DNA from: Ceratopteris richardii
Lineage: Eukaryota > Streptophyta > Polypodiopsida > Polypodiales > Pteridaceae
Assembly: GCA_020310875.1 (NCBI GenBank)
Contig: CM035420.1
Location: forward strand, 185,694,880-185,758,879
Direction of reading: 5' to 3'
Length of the DNA stretch: 64,000 bases
The translations under genes were made by a program, and so were the position numbers. Shown one piece after another: positions 18,286-30,160 of this stretch (the stretch's first letter is position 1; every line of letters begins with the position of its first letter). The notes under the pieces were generated by a model. The model worked only from the letters and a program-made list of their open reading frames with translations. It searched no databases and was not told the DNA's origin.

Positions 18286-21200
18286 ATGGCAACAGTGGCA
18301 GGCACAAGCTCTCAGGCAGGATCTGGTGCTGCTATCAATTGGGATGCCATGCCAGTGGAAGCTCCACCAACAGCTAGGCCTGAAGAATTCTTGAATGTGC
18401 GAAGGATTCCTATTCCAGACCCACCCAGTGGACTAACCGAAAGAGTAAAAGGGCACTCCCATTGGTTCAATGAAATGCCAGGGGATTTGGGAGACGCAGA
18501 TCACATCTGGGAGTCCAAGATGGAGTGTGGAGGGGTTTGGTGGACCTTCCAATTCTTTTCAAGAGAATTTGAGACCTTACAAAATGCAGCTCCACTTCAA
18601 GATATCTGGCAAAAGGCAGGACTTCAAACTTACTTCAGTGCAGCTCTACCTAAACCTGACTTCCTCAGGTGTTACTACTTGATTGCTACGTTGAAACCTA
18701 CCGGGGATAAAGATCATTCAGGCACATTCTGGGTGCCCTCCTTATCTAACCTGGAAGAGATGAGGAAGTTTGAATTAAATGTAACATTAATCAGGGAAGC
18801 CCTTCAAATGTATGGCACTCATGTGCCTTCAGATCGCGACCCCTTGATACCAGAATCAATGAAAAGCAATAGAGTCAAGAAGCTCAAAGACATGTGCGCC
18901 CTCACCCCCAACATCGCCATACCTCTGCGGATGTGCCTCCAGCACTTCGCATTTCCAGCTCAGGACCGTTTCACTCAGCCTCACAAGAAGATATGGTACG
19001 GATTGTATTTAGCAGAGACCGGAAGCTTGCCCATTAAGATGCCGGTATGGATCTTAGATCAGGTGTATGAGGCAGGCAAGCGGGGGGTGAGGAAGCCCAC
19101 TTTACATGGTTGTTGTGCGTTGACGAGAATCATCTACAGATGTCTGGCGTATGATGTGCCAGTTGCTCGAGCCCTAAAGTATGCACACCTGGAGCTGTTT
19201 AAAGGGCGAAAGTCAGGGAGTCAGCCTGCAAAAAGAATGCGTGGATCCCTTTCACAAGTCCTGATCCCTCCAGCAACCACCGCCGAAGTCTCCACTAGAG
19301 AGGAAGTCCCGGTGGCACCAATCACAATCCATCTCCAGGAGTCTCAACCAAGAGAGGTGGTACAGCCCACTCCTTCTGCTCCTCTGCTACCTACCGATGC
19401 AGAATTTGCAGTGATGGCCACCTTCACCGAGGACCCAAATTTTGATTTTGAAACATTTCTGTAGACGGCTCATCTATCAGACAGTGAAGGTTGCCCTGAC
19501 AATGTCGATCCGGGGACATCAACCCAAAGAGAACATGCACGAGGCGAGACAAGCAGTGTACAGGAGATAGGAGGGGCACAACTTCCTCAAAGACTAAGCA
19601 CACAAGCTCAGGAGGAGGCACCAAGAGATAACCCGGAAGAGAGTGAAGACGAAGCCCCTGCATATACGGCACAGCTCAAACGACTATACCAAACAATCAA
19701 GCAGGTACAGCGACACCATAAAATGTCAGAAGAAGCGAATAGGGCCCTAGTAAACCAGATGTTACACTCAGAGCATATCGACAGAATCGCTAAATCTTTT
19801 GGCGGACACCTGTGGCATCAGTGAAGCAATGAGAACCTTGGTCTATCAAGAGAACCCTGCTTATGATCAAAGAAGAATTGATACACGGCCGCGACAAGGA
19901 AAGATGATTCAGATGGAAGTATCTACCGCATTAGCGACGTCCACATCAGAAGATGTTCACATGATTAGCCCTAGGCCCAATGATGAACCGGAGGACATGA
20001 CGCATGCACCATCCCCCCCCATCATCTCCTATCCCACCCTCAGAACCTCCCCCCACGTGTCTTTCTACACAACCAATATCCTCCTATAGGGAGACCATTG
20101 TACACACCCCCGTTTCCACTTTCCTTCCTTCACCCTCATCCATCTCTGTCACCCAGATTTTTGAACCCCAACTAGGTCACCCTTTCTTCCTCCCTGCCTT
20201 TGGACAACCATCTGTCACTAGTCAGACTCTTTCCATTCCCTTACCCTCCACCCCTCCATTTCCTCCCTCCCAAACTCTACCTACCCCGTCCCTTGTAACT
20301 GCCTCGGGCACCACACTAATCACCCAACCCTCCTTCTGGACCCAACTTGTAAACATTCTTCAACAGGTTGATGAACATAATAAAAAGTCCCTTCCCCAAA
20401 TTCACTCCCCCACATTCACGGCCACCACTATCACACCACCCACCGTCCCGGTGTTCACATTTCACGAATCACACTCTCTCATGTCCGACCCCATGGACAT
20501 CTCACCATCCGCTGGATCACCCACCACCACTGTTCTCACAACACCATCACAGGTTATTACACTCACATCACCACTTCCACACACGGTAGGCACAACATCC
20601 ACCTTTCCCATTCCCACTTCCCAACCCCCTGCATCTCCAATCCTTACCCCTGCATCCACCTCATTTAGTCTTGCACTCGACACCATGCTCGAAGCTGCCA
20701 CTCAGCTTAAACAGGAATATAAGTTATTGGAAGAAAATAACAAGGAGCTTTGCACCCTCTCAGCAACTCTCCAAGAGCGTGTAAATGCTTTGGAGTTCAG
20801 TCATACAGAGTCACAAAGCAAGATATCCGCCCTCGAACAGGCAAATGCGCAACTCGAGGCGAGACATATGGAAGAGAGCAAAGCCATGGAGGAACAGCTG
20901 CGAGATCAGATGGGCCGCAATGCAAGGCTTCAACGAAATATGGCTTTGCTACGACGACATCTAGCGGCAGCGCAAGAAGAGAACATACGGCTTCAACAAC
21001 AAAACCAAGAGAACCTCGAGGCGGCCATGGAGAACACCCCGGGAGCACCCATAGACCCGGTTAAATTTCAAGCTGTTCCCTCAGAAAGCATACAACAAAT
21101 CTTGGAAACGTATGCCAATCTTCTAGAAGCACATGATCAGCTTGCCGACCAGCTGAAGGACCTACAGAGACCCCAAGAGTCTACACCACACCGACAGGAA

Positions 21201-22520
21201 CCTAAAGAAATGACCAACGCTGCTACTTCAACCGAACCTGAACATTCAACGACCAACGACGTGCTGGAGTTACGGCAGCAGATCGCAGAATTAAAACTGA
21301 AGTTGATGCAGTACGAACGACCCCCTTCCCCACCAGAGCAACCGTTAGAAGAAGAAGCAGTTACTATCCCAGTGGAGGAAGCATTCGACGACACCTACGA
21401 GCCTCAACCATTCCCAGGAGGACGCGTAACAGAAGAAGGTCAAGATACCTATGAGGAACCCCCATCAGCATGGATGAAACAGGTAGAGGAAATGGGGCAA
21501 ACTCATCAGGAACGGATATCCACTCAGATGCTGGCAATGAAGGCCATTGAGGACACCATCCTTCACTCAGAATACTTCAGGCACATCGCCCCTAGACGCC
21601 TTATCACTAGTTCAGAACTACAATACAAGCCCTATTTTGTATTGTTGGCCGACTACAACGCAGAAATCAAAAGGGTCACCAACAAGTGCCCAACATTTGC
21701 CACACAGTTCGAACCAGAAGATATACCAGAAGCGGCACGAAAAGGGGCCATATTCCAACCTACTTGGAGGCAGAAGTTACTCGAAACTTACCCAGAAATG
21801 CTTCGAACATGGGATCACGCCCCCATGCATTTGAAGTACAATCCGTGTTTTGGGCCAGTGCAAAGACGCAGATCATGGAAAGCTTTTGCCATCAAGGTTC
21901 AGAATAACGCAAACTGTAAAGAATGGCTCAATTACCCCGCCATCGCCCCCCCAACCGGTACTCCCACAGTTTCATACATGATTGCAACCATCAGACATTG
22001 GATACCACGCCTCCACCCTATGCCAGATGTGGCTGCCCAGATGATGCTCAAGATCTTCGATATGATGCAGGTCGTACTCAAAACTTTTCGCAATGTATGC
22101 CGTATTCAACCTCCTATTCCCGAGTTTATTAATGGTAACTACGACCTGCTATATGATATGAGCACAACCCCGAGCATACGAGTGGCTTACGCATGGCATG
22201 CACGCATAAGATATCTCCCTGCCTGCTACAAGCAAACATTCGACGATATGTTCACCACGGGGTTTTGGGAAGCACATTCAGAGGTATTCGCGCCACGGCC
22301 TACGCATTTACTCCATCTCTTTGCATGCGAGCAAACAATGCATTCCGAGCTTTACACGATGCCACGATCTGACATGCCTGGTACAGTTGATTGGGAGGCT
22401 TTGCAACGAGACCTAATCAGAGGTTTAAGAATCAAAGAACAAGAATTGGCAACCGACCTCCTGCAAAAATACATTGATCAAACGGTGGAAAAGAGGTATG
22501 TCAGAGGCGACAGACCCTAG
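18286..22520 (+). pseudogene. ORF3 of element B, broken by a stop and two frameshifts
   Basis: Homologous to A's ORF3 along its length. The N-terminal domain reads from ATG 18286 to a TAG at 19462-19464. The same frame then continues sensibly (acidic segment, then the segment matching A 6690-6950) to about 19795, where a T-run indel shifts it. A second shift lies in the poly-C run near 20013-20020. From 20004 to 22520 it is open: Pro/Ser/Thr-rich region, coiled coil (20670-21040), conserved C-terminal domain (21390-22460). It stops immediately before the polypurine tract, unlike A. Function unknown; no membrane segments seen. Confidence 0.8.
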
Positions 22521-22531
22521 GGGGGGGAGAG
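22521..22531 (+). other. Polypurine tract of element B
   Basis: Seven G followed by AGAG lie directly before the LTR start TGTTGA. Confidence 0.85.
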
Positions 22532-23110
22532 TGTTGACAGGATGCGGGAAGAAGCAAGTATGGACACACATGCAGATCTAGCACTGAGGCAACCCTTCAT
22601 TTTTTTCAAAACCCCCACATCATTCTAAAGTGATTCTCATCACTATAAACCCTTGTAAATATCATTTCACCTTTTTGTAGCTCCATTTTGTACAAGCCGA
22701 GGAGTCCTCGAGCTTGGGGAGCCTTAGATGTAGTTGCTTGTCAATTTTCATAATTTTTAGATCTCGTTTGGGCCCTCAAATAAGCCCCGGAACCTAATTT
22801 TTAACTAGGCCGGACACTAGGTCTGAACAGGGCCAAAGCTAGTCAAAAACTATAAATAGAGCTAGAGAGCTCATTTTTGGGGTTAGCTTCTTGTAGTTTG
22901 AGCTTGTATGAGAACTTTCTTGCAATAGAAGTGATTCCATTGTCTTACTCTCTTTGTTCTTATTGTGTGTGCGCGTGTGTGTGTATGTGTGTGCATGCTT
23001 GTGTGCTTCTCACTCACGCACTTGTGCTTCCACTTGCTCGTGGTCTTCATACCATCCTCATGTCTTCCCGGATTGACATTAAAGGAGGTGCTACTCATCA
23101 CTGAGCTACA
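22532..23110 (+). repeat. 3' LTR of element B (579 bp)
   Basis: Starts TGTTGA and ends CTACA. It has TATAAATAG at 22851-22859 and an alternating GT/GC tract at about 22965-23008 in the position seen in LTR A. The following five bases (GATGT) would be the target duplication; the partner lies outside the window. Confidence 0.9.
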
Positions 23111-23341
23111 GATGTCTTCTTGGCATGGGGAAGATGGTTCTAATTCCATGTACTAGTGCTCTAGCTTTCTCGAATCCAAGCTTCCTCTATAGAGCAAGAA
23201 TGAATAGCATTAAAAAAAACAGATTGTCTACCTTAAAACACTACCCTCCATCTCATATGTTAGTCCCACTTCCTAATGAAACCAACCAGATGCGCACTTG
23301 TCTTGTCTCTTACTACCAGTTCCTAAGCAACATCCACACTA
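23111..23341. other. Unannotated spacer between element B and a copia LTR
   Basis: A 231-base AT-rich stretch with no convincing coding or repeat signature. It should be the DNA into which B inserted. Confidence 0.4.
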
Positions 23342-24346
23342 TGAGGAGTGATGGCTAATGCACAGAGATGAGAGGGCCCTAGCTAAAACCTACACTAGGC
23401 TAGACTAAGTAACAAGAGATCTTTATTAGACGCTTTGAGCTTCCATTATATGCATTTATATCCCTATGGTACCTTGGAACATGAATCTCAAAACTCAATG
23501 TCAAAACAAATAACTTTTGGGTATTTCTCAACTTGCAAAAACCTTATATTTATGGAAGAAGGCACTCAAAGTTCTACTCAGAGCTCATAGCCTGGGGTGA
23601 TTCGACCCAATACCTTTTGCACACATTCAAATGAGGTGATGAGTAACCTATACCAAGTTATTGCATGAATTTAGACGGACTATACTAAGAGCAATATGCA
23701 TAAAAAGTCAAGGGGGGATTCCAACTTTTCAGGAAGATGAAGATGCACATGCATAAACACCTCAATCTATTCATAACTCAAAGTGTACAACTTGAATGAT
23801 GATAAAACCTTGTAGACATGCTCAAAATAGTTTCACTTTCATACCTAACCAATAGATCATACAATAAGACCATATATGCAATGTAATGATCCATACAAGA
23901 TGATAGACTTTAAGAAATGTGTTGTAGCAATAAGTAGTGATATAAAATATGATACAATGAGAGGTTGGAGGACTGAATGAGCTTCAAGGTAAGTACATGA
24001 ATCAATCAAATGAGCGTGATGATCAGCTCTCACCCCACGATTAAAATCTTTGTGTATAAATAGACTTTTTGAGAGATGACTGTTGATTGGATCTATCTAA
24101 AAATGATCCATATTTTTAGGAGTTATCTTGAATTTTGAATTCAAATATGGTTGTGGCATTTGGCTCCTAGTATGTGCATGAGATTCTATCTAAATCACTT
24201 ATTTTACTTTTGATAAAAGTAATATCTAATATTAACCTATGAACTCAATCAACCAATGCATGTATATGCATTAGGTTTTGATTCAAAAAACTTTTGATGT
24301 CCTCATGCACAAGTTCAAGCACTTAGGCTTGATTGCTGCACCAACA
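23342..24346 (-). repeat. 3' LTR of a truncated Ty1/copia element (E)
   Basis: Read on the minus strand it begins TGTTGG after a polypurine tract (minus AAGGGGGAGT, 24347-24358) and ends CTCCTCA, about 1,005 bp. Roughly 700 bp of it align, inverted, with 43110-43843, where a tRNA-iMet-type primer site follows. That match defines the 3' LTR end. Confidence 0.7.
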
Positions 24347-24897
24347 ACTCCCCCTTAATCCTAAGATTCTTGAGTCTTCAATACATTGAGATTTCTTGAA
24401 GTCCAATCATAACTTTGAATCGACTTAACTTCACTCCATATAATGCTTTGGTCATCATATCTACACACTGTTGTTGAGTGGATACATATGAGAGTTCAAT
24501 TTCTTTGCTTGTTATATTCTCCTTAACATAATGATAATGGATTTGGTCCTAGCATGATAAACGGGATTAGATGCAAGATGTAAAGAGCTTATGTTGCCCC
24601 CAAAAAAATGAGGAGTGGATGTCCATATCCAAATCTAGTATAATGTCTTAATCCACATGGTTTAGTGAGTTGCATTTGCCAAACCTCTATATTCAGCTTC
24701 AGTAGATGAAAGAGCAATAGTGGATTACTTCTTTGATGATCATGATATGATATTTCTACATGCAAATGTAAAATAACTTGAAGTAGTTCTTACATCATCT
24801 TTTGATCCTTCCCAATTTACATCAAAGAATAGCTTTATATCTGCATCAAATGTATATGGATAGAATAAACCTTCATTTATTGTTCCCTTTAAAAATA
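24347..24897 (-). pseudogene. Ty1/copia RNase H remnant (element E)
   Basis: The minus strand reads a decayed copia RNase H: a KGT-NEGLFY-like start, an Asp-rich W-S-K-D segment, an S-S-K-K-S-T-I-A-L-S-S-T-E-A-E-Y match, and the N-P-V-Y-H-A-R-T-K-like motif, ending at the polypurine tract. Several frame breaks are present. It is cut off near 24897 where A/B-family ORF3 sequence begins, so RT and everything upstream are missing. Confidence 0.75.
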
Positions 24898-25938
24898 AGG
24901 GGGAGATGGTGATGGTGATCATGGAAGAGGGTCTTGGATTCATGAGGGGGAGGAGAGGAATTGAAGCTTGTGTTGTTCGTTGAAGAGCCATTACATGTGA
25001 TGAAACTATGAGGATTGCTGGGAGAAATGGGTGAAGAGATATTTGTGGTCAATGGAGAGGTGGTGGAGTGTGGGGTTTCAAAAATTGATTGGAATTCTTG
25101 TGATAGAACTTCAACTGAAAATAGAACTAAAGTAGCAATGGTGGGGGATGTAGCATTGATGGGAGGGATCAGAGGTGTGATGTGTCCTTGAAGAATTAAA
25201 CATCTAGAGAGGATGGGTGGTATGGGGATCTGAATGGTGGAACTTGCAAGTTTTTGTTTGTGAACAAGGCATGGATCATAAGTGGCCATCCAATCTCTTC
25301 ATAAAAAATCATAAGGCATCTACCACACCAATAGCCTCCATCAATAAATGCATTTTTTCGATGAATGCTTCATCAAAACCATTGTCGCTGAGCTCTTGTT
25401 GTAATAATGCATGATTCCCCTTCAAATTTAGTTGGTTACACACTTGAAATTCCTCCATGCATGAATATAGCCTTTGTAGGGCTTTTTTGTATGCAGGGTG
25501 GTCTGGTTTTTCTTCTTCATCATCTCATTGCTTCTTTTCCTCTCTATGTTAATCCTCTTCTCTGTTAGTTCTTGATCTTGGATAACTTGGTCTTTTGTAT
25601 TCTTGTGAGAAAAAAATTGTATCCGAAAACTCAACAGATCATGTATTTCAAAATCAAATGAGGGCCCAATTTCATGTGTGGCTATCTCGCTAGTGGTAAA
25701 CATAAGTGTTTCCTCAATCATAGGTATCCCTTGAGTCCATTCTGGTTCGGTTGCTATTTCTTCAATTGTGTTTTTTCTAGTAGTGTCTGTGGTTGATGGT
25801 CAACTTGGTCATGAGGGGATTGTAAAAAGTGGGTTGATTGGAAGTGACCCTGATGGTGAAGGCAAGGGGATTGGTGATATCTCTGTAGGTTGCAAACAAG
25901 GTATGGTGCCTCTCATTCTCTTGATTTGATGGGGTGTG
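24898..25938 (-). pseudogene. ORF3 remnant of an old A/B-family element (C), middle part
   Basis: The minus strand first reads a K-R-M-R-G-T motif beside the solo LTR. It continues through a charged segment and an A-L-L-Q-Q-E-L-S-D-N-G-F-D-E-A-F-I segment that aligns with A 6770-6825, then a Pro/Ser/Thr/Asn-rich region. Stops and frameshifts are scattered. It continues the portion on the other side of the solo LTR. Confidence 0.75.
25934..25938. repeat. Target-site duplication GTGTG, left copy
   Basis: Identical to 26569-26573, flanking the solo LTR. It proves insertion into the ORF3 remnant. Confidence 0.85.
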
Positions 25939-26568
25939 TGATGTCACTCTAGCACAATGGTGAGTACCAACGTGAGGAGCTCCACCTCATAAATGTCAAT
26001 CCGTGGAGACGTGAGGACCGGTATGAAGACCAAGAGCAAGTGAAGTGCACAAGTGCACGAGTGAAAGCACACAAGCATGCCCACACATACACACACACGT
26101 GCACAAGGTAAGAGCAAAGAGTGAAACAATGGAAAGCTTCGATTACAAAAGAAATCTCTTACAAAGCTGAAATCTACAACAAGCTACCTCCCAAAAATGA
26201 GCTCTCAAGCCCTTTTTATAGTTTTTGAGTGGTTTTGGCCCTGTCCAGACCTAGTGTCTGGCATAGTTAAAAATTAGGTTCTCAGGCTTATTTGGGGGCT
26301 CAAACGGAATCTAAAAATTATGAAAATTGGTAGTATGATACATCTAATACTCCTCAAGCTCAAGGACTCCTTGGCTTGAACAAAATGGAGTTGTAAAAAT
26401 AGAAAATGGTATTTACAATGATTTTTAGTGATAAAAATTACTATTTTTATAGGGATTTCTTCTGAAAATTTGACAGGTGCTTCTTGGAGCTCCCTACTTG
26501 CTCCTTCTTCTTGTGTCTCCACTTCCTTGATGCGCTTTTATGCCTGTGCTTGACCTTAAGCTTCAACA
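25939..26568 (-). mobile_element. Solo LTR of the A/B family, inverted
   Basis: On the minus strand it runs TGTTGAAG...GTGACATCA (630 bp). It has the shared LTR landmarks: the 'TTTTTAACTA...CCAGACACTAG' core, a TATA-like box, the GAGCTC motif and the CA/GT tract. Five-base duplications GTGTG flank it, and ORF3 coding sequence resumes on the other side. A complete element inserted here and was removed by LTR-LTR recombination. Confidence 0.88.
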
Positions 26569-27345
26569 GTGTGGAAGCTCCAACTTCTTTAAATGTAAGT
26601 TGAGCATTGTTCAATGCTCTTTCCACTCATACATCATAAGCTAGACACATGTATACTATCAATGTGATGGTGCAACACCCATTAAGTACCTATTTTTTGG
26701 GCCATATAGTGTTAGTTGTATACAACTGATCAATGATCCAATCGAGAAGATTAATTTTCAATAAAGCATTCTATGTGAGATAAATGCTCAACCAAACTTT
26801 CTTATGTGGTTGCGTGAATCTATCTGAGCTCATGAAGGTAAAATGTTGCATACACAGGCATAACACTGTGGGCAAGTTGGGTGTGATGGAAGACATTTGA
26901 GATAGCTTCAACATTTTACGCTTTTTCATTTCCTCTGGTACTAATGTCTATTTATTTTAGGGTATATGCATCTGAAACATCTTTAATGCCTCCCTTATTA
27001 GCTTATGGGTGAGGTCAAACTTCTTTAAGGGTTGATTTGGAAGTAAAAATATCAATATGAATGTGCCAAGTAAATCCTAATATGATCCCATTTGTATTGT
27101 TTGAATTAGATAAAAGCATTGATAGAAATCAGGCTTTGGTAAGGGAGCACCAAAATATTTATCAAGGCTCGGCGTTTCCCCAATGCGTTGTAATTGTTTT
27201 GAGTTATGTAAGGCCTCAAAGTCTTAAGAAAAGAACTGAAATCAACCCCAATGGTGATTGAACTCCCAATTTTGATTCCCAAATGTACTTTGCTCCGACG
27301 AGGGGTCTTCAATTGGAATCTCACCTTGAAATTTGTTGAAATTAG
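26569..27345 (-). pseudogene. ORF3 remnant of element C, N-terminal part
   Basis: Reading down the minus strand, a Y-I-W-E-S-K-L segment (near 27290) aligns with the 'WES' motif of A and B. Then follow a decayed L-P-K-P-D-F-like stretch and, beside the LTR, G-C-C-x-I-T-L-I-V-Y-x-C-L-A-Y-D-V, which matches B near 19115. Frames are broken. The break at 26573/25934 is exactly the solo LTR insertion point. Confidence 0.72.
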
Positions 27346-27846
27346 GTGGTGGGAGTAGAGATTATTTCTCCATAAATATGGACTTGTAGTTGATAGGCAT
27401 GGATCTAGGTCCTACTACTCCCATGGTGCTTTTTTAAGTTATTCTAACTCTCTATCTGATAAGACAAGGAAAATACATGTTAATATGGCCGAGGACAGAA
27501 GATCCCAGTATGGTAAGATTGTGGTCCCTTTCCAATACTCACATGAATTCCTTTACTTAGCCCTTTCTATGCCATTGGGGTCAAAAGTTTCTATCACCTA
27601 TATACACACTTGGATTGATGCATGTTCTCAGCAAGGTGCAGGTGGTCTATGGGAAGCTCATCTACATTAATTACATGTCTTGGTGAAGTTCGCATTACAA
27701 TCTTTATGTATGTGTTGTTGTTTTCTTAGAGATGTACAATGATGCTTAAAGATTTTATCACCATGAAGGTGAACACCAAAGAAAACAATTGGATTTGAGG
27801 AATTTGTTTGTACATGAGGATGAGATGAAGCAAATGATGTGAGGGA
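27346..27846. other. Pol-ORF3 gap region of element C, no distinct feature
   Basis: About 500 bases lie between the ORF3 remnant and the pol-tail remnant. By position this should be the decayed intergenic leader and ORF3 start, but I cannot align it confidently. Confidence 0.3.
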
Positions 27847-28160
27847 CTAGTGTCGAGACAATTTAGGCACCCACTTCCATACAACGTGGGGATGAGTAGT
27901 ACAAGGTTTTTGTATGTCATTGTGTTGGATCTGACTATAAGAATTTTGCCTGGGTTTTTGTAGCAAGAAAGAATCAGTTGAAGGAGTTGATGCTTGTAGG
28001 CAAGTCTTTAGCACCCATCTATGAGACATGTTGGATCGTGCTTTTAAAAAGTTGCTTGGCCACCTAAATTTTTTGAGTCGCTAGCTGATGTTTTGCATCA
28101 TATTTGGTCACCCATTGGTTCCTCAACCATCTTGCGGGTTGATAGCTGTGGAGGGAGAAT
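27847..28160 (-). pseudogene. Pol C-terminal tail remnant of element C (W-x-P-K repeats)
   Basis: The minus strand reads R-W-V-L-K-T-C-L-Q-A and V-W-K-W-V-P-K, preceded by a decayed W-P-x-x-F-L-K-A unit. These align with three consecutive repeat units in B (17700-17930). It shows that the W-x-P-K tail was already part of the family when element C inserted. Confidence 0.65.
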
Positions 28161-29574
28161 CTAGCAAAAGACGAAGAAGATGAAAACCAACAAAAAATAG
28201 TTCAATGGGCAACTCACCATCTGCCCAAAGCCCCATAAGGGCACGCATCAGGCTCCAATGCAAAAGAAGGAGGTCCCGAAGGATGAAGCATCACCCTCAC
28301 TAAAAGAGATGCAATGTTTACCAACGGGTGCATGCGTGGCAACCCAAATCAATACAGCAACCCTAATGTATGAATATAAGGAATGATGAGAGGAGAACAT
28401 AAGCATAGGACTTAGGTTTAATTTTCTAAGAATCCTAAAGGCTTCCTCAACCATTGGGTGCATGCAATGTAAAGAAATTAACAAGCCAAAGATAATACAT
28501 CGGGCCCCGAGTTAGGATCAGCTCCTTGACCACTGCAATTAATTGACAAGCTTTGCTTCCTATCTTTAGCTTCTAACATGTGGTAGATCTAACCCTTGAT
28601 TATCCTGATGGCATATCTCTAGTTATCCACCACCAGTATCTATGGAGGCCTTAACGGTTTAGAGGTAAAGAACCATAAAATTTTTCAAATTTAGGCATAT
28701 TTTTTCTTCTTCAAATTTCTAGGAAAGACATCATGAGCCATGTAAATGCACTAGAGGAGTCCTCTAGATGCATAAATCCCAAATGTTGTAAGATAATCCT
28801 TGTAATATAATAGGAATTTAGTGTTTTTTCAGTAAAAGTGTTAGCCACTTGTGTGAAAAGACCATTTTTAGGGCACATGTATATAAGTCACTTGATGACT
28901 CTTTGTAAGAACTTTTTGCCGTTGTGAGTAATCAAGCTGAAATTTCGAATGTGCCTCTTTTCTATTGATTATATTCTTCTCCAAGAGCTTGTGTGTGTGT
29001 TTCATGCTTGAAATGTGTGTCTAGGAGTGTTGTCTGCCCCATCCCCTCTTGTTTTCATGGCTATAATGCATGTGTGAAGCTTGGTGAGTGGTGGAGCTGA
29101 AGTAGTGTTTCCTGCCAGTTCACTATTTTGCTCATAACTTGAAGCATGTTTGTCATATTCAACTAAAAAATATGAGCATTAGATGTGTCTCATCAAGAGC
29201 TTTGAAAGAACCCACTATTCACCATATTTTGAGTTTGGAGCTGAGAGAAAAGTCAGAATTTGTGCTTACTGCTATTACAAGTATTGCAACATGCATTTTC
29301 ATAAGATTAAGGAGTAGGAGACGTAGCTAAAATGAATTACATGCATCGTAGTATTGTCACTTCACCTACCATCATGTTTGCACACATCTTCATACATGAT
29401 ATGTCTAATTTCATGGGTTGATATAAATGTGTATTAATCCACCACTATATGCACTTATGGGTGATTGAGGTATAGTCTCCGTTAGCACAATTCCCTAGGC
29501 TTCACGGCTTAGGTACACATGTTTTTGGCACCTTTGTTAGGGAACTAGTCCAATCAAGGTGCTTACGTGATGGT
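28161..29574. other. Unassigned region, with a possible LTR-like segment at about 28730-28990
   Basis: No coding sequence is recognisable over 1.4 kb. Around 28880 a TATATAAG box is followed by TTTGTAAGAA and a pyrimidine-rich stretch, the look of an LTR promoter, but no second copy is present in the window to define its ends. Confidence 0.3.
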
Positions 29575-30160
29575 GATAGCTATTGAGATGATGTATACAT
29601 GGTCTAAGGTCCCCATGCATGTTGTGTTCAATCCATGTTACGGTCAAGTCCCATTGCGTCTGTCTTGGATAGCCTTTGCCATCAAGGTGCAAAATGACCC
29701 CATGCGAGGACTGGGTCAATTACCCCTATTTAGCACCATCACAGGGGCCCCAAACCGTCACATATACGATCGCAACCATCCAACATTAGATACCACGTTT
29801 GCACTATATGATAGATTTAGCTACCAGGATGTCACTTAAAATCTTTGATCTCATGCAAACACCCTTTAAACTCTTTCGAAAGATCAAGCCACCCCATGTC
29901 CTAATGTTAGACTTTGGGCATGGAACTTTATATCTCATTTATGATATGAGTACAACACCATCTCTAAGGACCTACTTGGAAATTCCAGATCAAGTACCTA
30001 TCCATGTGTTATAAACTAACATTTGAAGAAATGTTCACCACCAAGTTTTGAGAATATCATTCAGAAGTGTTCATCACCATGACAATGCACCTACTTCAAT
30101 TCTTTGCCTATGAACAACTCATGTAGTCCATGCACTATTAGTACCCACCATAGGACACAC
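29575..30160 (+). pseudogene. ORF3 C-terminal domain fragment (A/B family)
   Basis: On the plus strand, decayed sequence matches the ORF3 C-terminal domain: a F-N-P-C-Y-G-Q-V-P-L-R-x-S-W-I-A-F-A-I-K-V-Q-N run near 29628-29690, a L-K-I-F-D-L-M-Q segment near 29838, and Y-D-M-S-T-T-P-S-L near 29940. There are several frameshifts and stops. It abuts minus-strand copia sequence at about 30161, so the rest of this copy was lost or displaced. Confidence 0.75.

Larger units (their letters stand above)
10259..23110 (+). mobile_element. Ty3/gypsy element B (5' end displaced by element A)
   Basis: Same family as element A: gag, protease, pol, ORF3, polypurine tract and 3' LTR in order. The sequence begins inside gag directly after A's 3' LTR, so the gag N-terminus and 5' LTR should lie upstream of A, outside the window. 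Gag-PR changes frame, PR-RT carries a stop and ORF3 carries a stop plus two frameshifts, so this copy cannot encode its full protein set. Confidence 0.88.

Noticed and set aside
1..23110. Elements A and B as one tandem element sharing a central LTR
   Set aside because: A true tandem would have a primer site and gag start after the shared LTR. Here gag resumes mid-protein at the base after the LTR, so nesting or a deletion join fits better.
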